The position numbers were made by a program, and so were the translations under genes. From Glutamicibacter halophytocola (GTDB lineage Bacteria > Actinomycetota > Actinomycetes > Actinomycetales > Micrococcaceae), in the NCBI RefSeq assembly GCF_001302565.1, contig NZ_CP012750.1:3038001-3102000 (forward strand): a stretch of 64,000 bases of DNA, given 5' to 3'. The notes beneath the pieces are model-generated. The model ran no database searches and was not told the origin of the DNA. It was given only the letters and a program-made list of their open reading frames with translations. Shown here one piece after another: positions 8,427 to 15,194 of the stretch (its first letter is position 1; the number at the start of each line of letters is the position of its first letter).

Positions 8427-8813
8427 ATGTCTGAGCAGGATTCAAACGAGCAGTTCGGCAATTTCGAGAACGTCCAGTCCGAGGAAAACGCCGGGTACGG
8501 CTCATCGGATGAGCAGCAGTACAACGAAGGACAGTCGTACAGCGACAGCAACGAAGAGCAATCGTACGGCGGTAACAACGAAGGACAGTCCAGCCAAGAC
8601 TCCTTCGGCGACGAGAACGAAGAACAGTCATACGGCGGTAACAACGAAGGACAGTCCAGCCAAGACTCCTTCGGCGACGACAACGACAGCCAGCCCAACA
8701 GCGACAACGAAGAGCAATCGTACAGCGACAGCAATGTGGGCGAGTCCTACGGCGACAGCAACGACGATGCAGTGCAGGAATTCGGCAACCTGGGCCAAAG
8801 CGAAGGGTTCTAG
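8427..8813 (+). CDS. Acidic, low-complexity, repeat-containing protein of unknown function
   Basis: A strong ribosome binding site (GGAGG, five bases before ATG 8427) supports a real 128-residue gene. The product is almost entirely Asp, Glu, Asn, Gln, Ser, Gly and Tyr, with no Lys, Arg, His, Cys, Trp, Thr or Ile. It should therefore be strongly acidic and intrinsically disordered. NEEQSY/NEGQS motifs recur, and a 22-residue unit beginning NEEQSYGGNNEG is present twice in tandem. There is no signal peptide or membrane segment. I recognise no family. The neighbour is dps, so a stress, desiccation or condensate-type role is possible, but that is inference from composition and position only. Confidence 0.75.
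   Translation: MSEQDSNEQFGNFENVQSEENAGYGSSDEQQYNEGQSYSDSNEEQSYGGNNEGQSSQDSFGDENEEQSYGGNNEGQSSQDSFGDDNDSQPNSDNEEQSYSDSNVGESYGDSNDDAVQEFGNLGQSEGF
8550..8681 (+). repeat. Two tandem 66-bp repeats inside the acidic protein gene
   Basis: Units at 8550-8615 and 8616-8681 encode the 22-residue repeat. About 50 consecutive bases (8565-8614 and 8631-8680) are identical, including third codon positions, which suggests a recent duplication. Confidence 0.9.
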
Positions 8814-8891
8814 TCTACAACTCCGAAGCTATTGGCTTTGCAGAGCAATGCTCTCTGGTTCTACAGAACTATTTCTTGCAGAAAAGATCCA

Positions 8892-8943
8892 CGCAAAGAA
8901 ATCGCTGTTCCCCTTGAACATGGGGAACAGCGATTTCTCTGCG
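8892..8943. terminator. Long hairpin between the acidic gene and dps (bidirectional terminator)
   Basis: A 17-bp perfect stem (8897-8913 with 8922-8938, loop of eight bases) extends to 21 of 22 paired positions. It lies between two convergent genes and would stop transcription from both sides. There is no long T-tract, as is common in actinobacteria. Confidence 0.8.
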
Positions 8944-8984
8944 TTCAGCGTAGGTCATTTACACCAAATGCGGTTGCCCGTCCT

Positions 8985-9494
8985 CTACGGACGACGGGTT
9001 TCAGCACTGATGAACCATGTCTGTTGCTCAAGGTCAGCAATATACTGATGCAAGATGTCAGCCGTTGTGGGATCTTCTTCATCGACCGGATCATGCACGT
9101 CGCGGATGACGCCTACGGTGGTCTGAACCGCTTTCACAACCATGTCGACAGCGTCCTTGGTCAGAATTTCCCCAGTGACAGGTTGCTCCAATTTTGTGTA
9201 CTTGGTGATCGTGGAAGCTAGCCCGTCTGGAGTAGCGTGCAATGCGCGCATGCGTTCGGCAATTTCGTCAGACCCCTTGCGGGCAATGCCGACGACCTCG
9301 TCCAAGTTCTGGTGCAGATCTCGAAAATTCGGACCTACGACATTCCAATGAATCTGCTTGCCTACCAACTGGAGGTCCAATAGCTGGATGAGCACTAATT
9401 GCAGGGCATCTCGGAGTGACTCGGAAGCCACAAATCCGTGCTCTGCGTTTTCTTTCGTCGTTTTCTTCGCGGTGGTCTTCTTGATGTCCGTCAC
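8985..9494 (-). CDS. dps: Dps family DNA-binding ferritin-like protein
   Basis: The 169-residue product has the Dps ferroxidase signature: GKQIHWNVVGPNFRDLHQNLDE carries the His, Asp and Glu ligands at the dimer interface. The N-terminus MTDIKKTTAKKTTKENAEH is a Lys-rich tail of the kind that lets Dps bind DNA. Dps forms a 12-subunit shell that oxidises and stores iron and shields DNA in starvation and oxidative stress. The gene faces the acidic-protein gene, with a long hairpin between. Confidence 0.92.
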   Translation of the reverse strand: MTDIKKTTAKKTTKENAEHGFVASESLRDALQLVLIQLLDLQLVGKQIHWNVVGPNFRDLHQNLDEVVGIARKGSDEIAERMRALHATPDGLASTITKYTKLEQPVTGEILTKDAVDMVVKAVQTTVGVIRDVHDPVDEEDPTTADILHQYIADLEQQTWFISAETRRP

Positions 9495-9647
9495 GGCATC
9501 TCCCTTGCATTGAAGTTGACGTTGTCGGCACCGAAAGAATTCCGATGCCCTTCACCGCACGATACTTCTGGACAGACCCGATTCCGAATCTATCTCGCTT
9601 CTTTGAGAAGGCATTCAGGGTTCGGACATGAGATGCCAAGGTTGCAC

Positions 9648-9680
9648 AATGCTGGCGAGCACCAAGTGCTCGCCAGCATT
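9648..9680. terminator. 15-bp perfect hairpin after the small membrane protein gene
   Basis: Arms 9648-9662 and 9666-9680 are perfectly complementary with a three-base loop (CAA). The hairpin starts two bases past the stop codon of the reverse-strand gene 9683-9910 and is most likely its terminator. Confidence 0.75.
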
Positions 9681-9682
9681 CC

Positions 9683-9910
9683 CTATGACCCTGCGTCAGT
9701 TCCACCGTGCGGGTGGTCCAACGACGACGGTCCGACAATCAGCCTGAAGAATCCCCAACACATGGCAAGACCGCCCCAGATGATTCCGAGCCACATGGGT
9801 GTCATGGCCTGCGCATCAGCAGCCGGTGTGATGAGTATGAACATGAGAAACAAGGCGACGATAATTCCGCCACCAACAACGAGACCTAATCCAAGAGATT
9901 TCTTAGGCAT
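9683..9910 (-). CDS. Small hypothetical membrane protein
   Basis: 75 residues with two hydrophobic segments: LGLVVGGGIIVALFLMFILI (residues ~8-27) and MWLGIIWGGLAMCWGFFRLIV (~39-59). The C-terminal tail is polar (DHPHGGTDAGS). It resembles the many short two-helix proteins of Micrococcaceae, and I know no function. A perfect hairpin directly downstream supports it as a separate transcription unit. Confidence 0.6.
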   Translation of the reverse strand: MPKKSLGLGLVVGGGIIVALFLMFILITPAADAQAMTPMWLGIIWGGLAMCWGFFRLIVGPSSLDHPHGGTDAGS

Positions 9911-10250
9911 CTTTCACTCCAGTGATCTTTCATAAACAAATGAACCGACCAGGCTGCAGCGACTTGTCCATGTCTACTGCTAGCCGGCGAATTCTCTGAC
10001 GCGTGTTCCCACATTGCCTCCTAAACGTGCGCGCATACGCACACGGTATTGTCGATAGATACAGAGTAGGCCTGATTCATGCGCAACTCTAGTGTCTTCT
10101 GACCTCAGAATATGCGTGAATTCCTGGTCATCTTGGTGGTCTGTTCCAGCAGTAGTTTCTGGTGACCGTGCATTAGCGACCGCACTGCAGGACAATAGCC
10201 AATAGGTTCATGCGAATCTGGGGACAATTTGCCGACACGACAGGATGGAC
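9911..10250. other. Gene-free stretch between divergent genes
   Basis: About 340 bp between the small membrane protein (reverse) and the DUF3060 lipoprotein (forward). It presumably holds both promoters, but I could not pick out a convincing -35/-10 pair. A GC-rich imperfect dyad (GTGCG...CGCAC) lies near 10028-10044. No RNA gene was recognised. Confidence 0.5.
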
Positions 10251-10832
10251 ATGTATTCTCACCTCGCCAAAGTCTGTGGACTATCCCTTGCGACCGGGCT
10301 CCTGGCTGCGACCCTCGCCGGGTGCGTGAGTATTGAACCCTCGAATGATGGGCAGAGTCCGTCAAGTTCACCCACGACTGCGCCCGCCGAAAACACTCCA
10401 CCCATTGAGGGGACTGTCACCCCGAGCGCCAAGAATCCTGATGGTGAAGCAACAGGCAGTGGCACAGTTCCGAAGGAGACTGGTGGGGATTCCTTCTCTC
10501 AGGCCTTCGAAATCATAGAAGCCAAAGCCATCGAGAAAAAGTGCACCGGAAAAATGACTCTCGACTCGGATGGCGAGATGGTCAAGCTCATCGGCAATTG
10601 CCAACAGGTGGAAATCACAGGCACTGGAAACATGGTCGTCGGCGGCCGCATTAAGGATCTGTCCATATCCGGAAACGGCAATATCGTGGCAGTGAATAAT
10701 ATTGAGGACGTCGGTGCCAGCGGGGTTGGCAACTTGGTAGCGTGGCGGAACGACAACGCTTCAGCCCACGACTCCGGCCAGTCGAACCGTCTTGGCCCGG
10801 ATGCCCTTTCCGGCGTGGATCTAGGCTACTGA
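10251..10832 (+). CDS. DUF3060-type secreted lipoprotein
   Basis: ATG 10251 has AGGA five to six bases upstream, better than the in-frame ATG at 10245. The 193-residue product has a lipoprotein signal peptide ending in LAGC, then a Ser/Thr/Pro-rich linker of about 70 residues. The C-terminal domain has three short repeats, ITGTGNMVV, ISGNGNIVA and ASGVGNLVA, the N-x-hydrophobic ladder of DUF3060 proteins, probably a small beta-solenoid. It should sit on the outer face of the membrane. The function is unknown; similar proteins are common in mycobacteria and Arthrobacter. Confidence 0.75.
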   Translation: MYSHLAKVCGLSLATGLLAATLAGCVSIEPSNDGQSPSSSPTTAPAENTPPIEGTVTPSAKNPDGEATGSGTVPKETGGDSFSQAFEIIEAKAIEKKCTGKMTLDSDGEMVKLIGNCQQVEITGTGNMVVGGRIKDLSISGNGNIVAVNNIEDVGASGVGNLVAWRNDNASAHDSGQSNRLGPDALSGVDLGY

Positions 10833-10957
10833 ATCGCCTGTCGAGCGCGTCCGGTATTTCGGACACATCACCCAGTTATCGGCCACCAGCTAATCTCAAC
10901 TGCCGAACAATGGAAGCTAGAGACTTCCTTGTACCGCAACGATTGGATTTGATTGCC

Positions 10958-12499
10958 ATGGCTTCCGCTCCTCAAATAACACTTGGCCTAAGTGGCACGA
11001 CCGCAGACGACGTTATCGCTGTTGCCCGCCACGAAGCCCACATCAGCATTTCTCCGCAAGTACTTGAGGAACTGGCTTCCGTCCGAGCACATATCGATGC
11101 ACTGGCATCCGCTGATACCCCGGTTTATGGCATTTCAACCGGCTTTGGCGCGTTGGCTACCCGCCACATCGCACCCGAGGATCGCGCCAAGCTGCAGCGC
11201 TCCCTCATCCGTTCCCACGCTGCTGGCATGGGTGAGCCGGTAGAGCGCGAAGTGGTCCGCGCATTGATGTTCTTGCGTGCAAAGACCTTGGCTTCCGGCC
11301 GCACGGGCGTTCGCCCGGTCGTCCTTGAGACCATGGTCGGCATGCTCAATGCAGGCATCACTCCGGTAGTCCGCGAATATGGTTCACTGGGCTGCTCCGG
11401 TGACTTGGCTCCGCTGTCGCACTGCGCATTGGTGCTGATGGGCGAGGGCGAAGCCACCGATGCCCACGGCAACATCCGCCCGGTACCGGAACTGTTCGCC
11501 GAGGCCGGATTGACCCCTGTCGAACTGGCAGAAAAGGAAGGCCTGGCTCTGGTCAACGGCACCGACGGCATGCTCGGCCAGCTGATCATGGCATTGGCGG
11601 ACCTCGATGAGCTGCTGGACATCGCCGATGCCACCGCCGCCATGAGCGTTGAAGCCCAGCTGGGCACCGATCAGGTATTCCGCGCAGAACTGCACGAACC
11701 ACTGCGCCCGCACCCAGGCCAGGGCCGCAGCGCCCAGAACATGTTCGCCTTCCTGGCCGACTCGCCAATTGTTGCCTCGCATCGCGAGGGAGACGGCCGA
11801 GTGCAGGATGCCTACTCGCTGCGTTGCTCGCCGCAGGTCACCGGTGCCGCCCGCGACACCATTGCTCATGCCCGCCTGGTCGCCACCCGCGAGCTGGCTG
11901 CTGCCATTGACAACCCTGTGGTGCTGCCCAGCGGCGAAGTGACTTCCAACGGCAACTTCCACGGCGCACCGGTAGCCTACGTGCTGGACTTCCTTGCCAT
12001 CGCCGTGGCCGACCTCGGCTCCATCGCCGAGCGCCGCACCGACCGCATGCTCGACCCAGCCCGCTCCCGCGACCTGCCGGCATTCCTGGCCGACGATCCG
12101 GGTGTGGACTCCGGCATGATGATCGCCCAGTACACCCAGGCCGGCTTGGTGGCAGAAAACAAGCGGCTGGCAGTTCCTGCCAGCGTTGACTCCATCCCAT
12201 CCTCGGCCATGCAGGAAGACCACGTTTCTCTGGGCTGGCATGCCGCGCGCAAGCTGCGCACCTCGGTAGCGAACCTCCGCCGCATCCTCGCAGTGGAAAT
12301 GCTGATTGCCGGCCGCGCACTGGACCTGCGTGCCCCATTGAAGCCTGGCCCAGCGACCGGTGCGGTGCTTGAAGTATTGCGCAGCAAGGTTGCAGGACCC
12401 GGCCAGGACCGCTTCCTTTCCGCAGAACTGGAAGCAGCCTATGACCTGCTGGCCAATGGCTCGGTGCATAAGGCCCTCGAAGCTCACCTGCCTGCATAA
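10958..12499 (+). CDS. hutH: Histidine ammonia-lyase (histidase)
   Basis: The enzyme removes ammonia from L-histidine to give urocanate, the first step of the hut pathway. The 513-residue length is typical. The cofactor-forming triad is Cys146-Ser147-Gly148 within GSLGCSGDLAPLSH, where most family members have Ala-Ser-Gly; I recall Cys in actinobacterial histidases, and MIO formation should still work. YGISTGFG, GTDGMLG and the late SVDSIPSSAMQEDHVSLGWHA region are also present. ATG 10958 matches the usual N-terminus, but the ribosome binding site is weak. A strong terminator follows. Confidence 0.95.
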   Translation: MASAPQITLGLSGTTADDVIAVARHEAHISISPQVLEELASVRAHIDALASADTPVYGISTGFGALATRHIAPEDRAKLQRSLIRSHAAGMGEPVEREVVRALMFLRAKTLASGRTGVRPVVLETMVGMLNAGITPVVREYGSLGCSGDLAPLSHCALVLMGEGEATDAHGNIRPVPELFAEAGLTPVELAEKEGLALVNGTDGMLGQLIMALADLDELLDIADATAAMSVEAQLGTDQVFRAELHEPLRPHPGQGRSAQNMFAFLADSPIVASHREGDGRVQDAYSLRCSPQVTGAARDTIAHARLVATRELAAAIDNPVVLPSGEVTSNGNFHGAPVAYVLDFLAIAVADLGSIAERRTDRMLDPARSRDLPAFLADDPGVDSGMMIAQYTQAGLVAENKRLAVPASVDSIPSSAMQEDHVSLGWHAARKLRTSVANLRRILAVEMLIAGRALDLRAPLKPGPATGAVLEVLRSKVAGPGQDRFLSAELEAAYDLLANGSVHKALEAHLPA

Positions 12500-12532
12500 C
12501 CTGTAGCGCAGGTCGCCGCAAGGCGTCGTCAA

Positions 12533-12575
12533 GCGTCCCCGAAGAACCTACCGGTTCTTCGGGGACGCACTTTTT
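12533..12575 (+). terminator. Intrinsic terminator after hutH
   Basis: A 16-bp perfect stem (12533-12548 with 12553-12568, four-base loop) is followed by a run of five T (12571-12575). This is the most classical terminator in the window. Confidence 0.92.
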
Positions 12576-12712
12576 AACTACCGCCTATGGACACCGGGAT
12601 GCCAGCTGGCGGCCGCAGGCCTGATGGCACTCGCCGCGTTGTCCTGGCCACAAGGTCAAAGCGTAGACTTGATGTTCGAAAGACTACGCATCATCCAAGG
12701 ACGTCTGATTCC

Positions 12713-13135
12713 ATGCAACGCACCATGTTCAAATCCAAGATCCACCGGGCCACTGTAACGCAAGCGGATCTGCACTACGTCGGTTCGGTGACGGTGGACT
12801 CCGACCTGCTTGCCGCCTCGGACATCCTGCCCGGTGAACTGGTCAGCATCGTCGACATCACCAATGGCGCCCGCCTGGAAACCTACACCATCGCTGGCGA
12901 ACCCGGCAGCGGCGTGATCGGCATCAACGGCGCCGCAGCGCACTTGGTCCACCCGGGTGACCTGGTCATTTTGATCAGCTATGCGCAGATGGAGGATGCC
13001 GAAGCCCGCAGCTACGTTCCCAGTGTGGTTCACGTTGATGCCGATAACCGCATCATCCACCTGGGCGATGACCCTGCCGAGGCAGTCGTCGACGGCGTGC
13101 AGACTCCGCCATTTGCCCAGCTGCGCAGCAGCTAG
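12713..13135 (+). CDS. panD: Aspartate 1-decarboxylase
   Basis: PanD makes beta-alanine from aspartate for pantothenate and coenzyme A. The 140-residue proenzyme begins [20 protein letters not shown], close to the family N-terminus, which fixes the start. The self-cleavage site Gly-Ser is present in YVGSVTVD, where the Ser becomes the pyruvoyl group. [11 protein letters not shown] and [21 protein letters not shown] are conserved. It stands alone here; panC and panB are not adjacent. Confidence 0.95.
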   Translation: MQRTMFKSKIHRATVTQADLHYVGSVTVDSDLLAASDILPGELVSIVDITNGARLETYTIAGEPGSGVIGINGAAAHLVHPGDLVILISYAQMEDAEARSYVPSVVHVDADNRIIHLGDDPAEAVVDGVQTPPFAQLRSS

Positions 13136-13222
13136 CTGACAGCGCTGGCCACTCCGGGCGGCTTGGCTGCAAGGTTTTTCGATGGCGGTCAAGCCGTTGC
13201 GCAGGTTCAGCGCTCCCGCGTT

Positions 13223-13621
13223 TCACCTGCGGCAGTCCTCTTCGGGGCATCCTTGCCAGGTTTTCGAGAAGTACCCGACGATCTCCAGGTTATGGCGCAG
13301 CGGGTAGATCTCGTCGACTCCGCCATGGATCGCCTTGGCAGCCTCTTCTACTGCGAGCTCGAAGAACCGGCAGGCCTCGTCATGCATCCACACGGCCGCA
13401 GTGAGCTCCGTGAGTTCTTCATGGGTCAGCATGCGTGAAGGCTCCAGGCCAATTTCAATCAAGGTCTTGAAAACAAAGTCTTCGGTCAGCTCATGGTCAT
13501 CCCCGCAATCGCACCAGGCGAGACCGCGATTGGGCATGGACCACACATCCTCAAAGCCTTCCGCGGAATGGATCCAGTCGGGAAGACTGCCCCCAGAACT
13601 GTTTTCTTGCGCCATGGCCAT
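13223..13621 (-). CDS. Hypothetical acidic protein
   Basis: 132 residues, mostly acidic, with WCDCGDDHELTEDF near residue 36 and two more Cys at the C-terminus (WQGCPEEDC). No signal peptide or membrane segment. GGAGAGG nine bases upstream of the ATG at 13621 supports expression; the second ATG (13615) is an alternative. I do not recognise the family. The four Cys could bind a metal, but they are not in a clear zinc-ribbon pattern. Confidence 0.6.
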   Translation of the reverse strand: MAMAQENSSGGSLPDWIHSAEGFEDVWSMPNRGLAWCDCGDDHELTEDFVFKTLIEIGLEPSRMLTHEELTELTAAVWMHDEACRFFELAVEEAAKAIHGGVDEIYPLRHNLEIVGYFSKTWQGCPEEDCRR

Positions 13622-13785
13622 CGCCTCTGTCCTCTCCTAGCCCGATGTGCCCAATGTAGCGGGCAGTGCCGACAGTATGGACGAGCAGGCCCAGGCAGTT
13701 GTTGCCAGATGTGCTCAGGGTTGGCATAGTTCGAGGCATCAGCCAATAGCCGCTTTCCAGCCAAGATTGCTCCAGGAGTTCTCCC

Positions 13786-14265
13786 ATGAACACACGGTCC
13801 CACCCGGATACCAGTGATGGTGCCGCGCATCGGCAGTGGAACGAATTGCTCCAGGAAATGCGGGTCATGCAAACCGGCGTGCAGATTCTCGCTGCGTTCT
13901 TGGTGGTGCTGCCGTTTCAGGCGCGCTTCGAGATGCTCAGCCGATCCGATGAAACGATCTACATCGTCTTGTTGGTTGCTGCCACGCTGCTGATTTTGCT
14001 GCTGATCACCCCGGTAGCAGTCCACCGATACTTCTTTGGCCAGCGGCTCAAAGAGCAGACGGTGGCCCTTGGGCACATCGTGCTGAAAATAGTGGGCGTC
14101 GGCGTTGGCCTGCTGGTCTCGGGTTGTGTGTGGTTTGTCCTGCAGGTGCTGTTCGGCTGGCAGCTTGGCGCGTGGATCGGTGGCGGACTGGTGCTAGCAA
14201 CCTTGTTCCTGCTCTTGGCATTGCCGCGCATTCTGCTTCCGGCCCGCGCGCGGGACGCTGGCTGA
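13786..14265 (+). CDS. DUF6328-type four-helix membrane protein
   Basis: 159 residues with the family pattern: a polar N-terminus, WNELLQEMRVMQTGVQILAA, the first helix ending in PFQARFEML, a second helix, then ITPVAVHRYFFGQRLKE and two further helices. Such proteins are widespread in actinobacteria with no proven role. The stop codon is immediately followed by the stop of the convergent gene at 14266. Confidence 0.75.
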   Translation: MNTRSHPDTSDGAAHRQWNELLQEMRVMQTGVQILAAFLVVLPFQARFEMLSRSDETIYIVLLVAATLLILLLITPVAVHRYFFGQRLKEQTVALGHIVLKIVGVGVGLLVSGCVWFVLQVLFGWQLGAWIGGGLVLATLFLLLALPRILLPARARDAG

Positions 14266-15084
14266 TCAGTGCTGGCCCGGGGTCATCCGGTCGACGTGGC
14301 GAAGCATGATCTTCATCGGAAGATGCCTGATAGCGGTAGGCAGGACCCGGCTCGCCATCCGGGCCGCGGCAATGGCCACCGCGTTGCGCCGATGGACCTT
14401 CTTGCTTAGTTCATACCCGAATTGATCGCGCACCAGCGCTGGCAGCTGGGCGATGGTGACATCCCGCATCAGGGGCAAGCAGGCGCGGATCCACCACGGC
14501 GCATTGCGCGCGGCAAAAAGGTCTTCGGCAAGTTGCCGGGTCCGGCCGGTGGTGCTGAGAGCTGCCAGCGCCTGCTCCAGGTACAGGTCGAAATCCTGGA
14601 TCGTAGCTGGCCACAAATCCTTGGGCATCTGCAAGGCCTCGCCCAGCAACAAGTACTGCTGGTAGAGCTCTTCGTCGTGGGCGGCATCGCCAGCCAGTAC
14701 CTGCCGGGCAATGACACGGGCCGAGTCGAAAAGCGTGGCGGCAACCCATAATTGCAATCGCGGATCCAACGCCGAATAGGCTGGGGTTCCTTCTGCTTCA
14801 TTGCGCGTTCCGCGGACGCTTCGATGCGCGTCGTTGACGTAGGCGATCATGGTGCGCTGTTGTTCCGCGGTGCCGTTGCTCAAGGCATAGATGTAGCCGA
14901 GCGTGTGCATGAGCCGGCTCAAGGGATTGCTGGCGAAGTCGGAGTGCTGGGCGATGGCTTCGCCAATTTGCGGATGGGCCAGTTGCATCAAGATCGCCCG
15001 CCCGGCCCCGAGGAGCAGGCCGCCTTCTGGGGCAACGCGCGAGAATGCGCTCGGTTCACCAGTTTTTCGAACGTGCCTGCTCAT
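14266..15084 (-). CDS. DUF2236 / MpaB-like oxygenase family protein
   Basis: 272 residues. The N-terminal GGLLLGAGRAILMQLAHPQIG and the central DAHRSVRG followed by YSALDPRLQLWVAATLFDSA are hallmarks of the MpaB/latex-clearing-protein-related DUF2236 family, heme b proteins with His ligands in these motifs. Substrates of most members are unknown. Start at 15082-15084 (MSRHVRK) is chosen because the 28-codon upstream extension has no family match. Confidence 0.78.
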   Translation of the reverse strand: MSRHVRKTGEPSAFSRVAPEGGLLLGAGRAILMQLAHPQIGEAIAQHSDFASNPLSRLMHTLGYIYALSNGTAEQQRTMIAYVNDAHRSVRGTRNEAEGTPAYSALDPRLQLWVAATLFDSARVIARQVLAGDAAHDEELYQQYLLLGEALQMPKDLWPATIQDFDLYLEQALAALSTTGRTRQLAEDLFAARNAPWWIRACLPLMRDVTIAQLPALVRDQFGYELSKKVHRRNAVAIAAARMASRVLPTAIRHLPMKIMLRHVDRMTPGQH

Positions 15085-15194
15085 GGCTTCGATCTTAGGC
15101 GGTGAGCCTGTGCCTGCGCATAAAACAGCGCGATGGATGCCGCCACGCACTATGCTCTGTGGCCGCATCCACCGTGTTGTCCGAGGTGCATCTC

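Noticed and set aside
13136..13222. Possible terminator or small gene between panD and the gene at 13223
   Set aside because: Only weak, short complementarities; no convincing stem or ribosome binding site.
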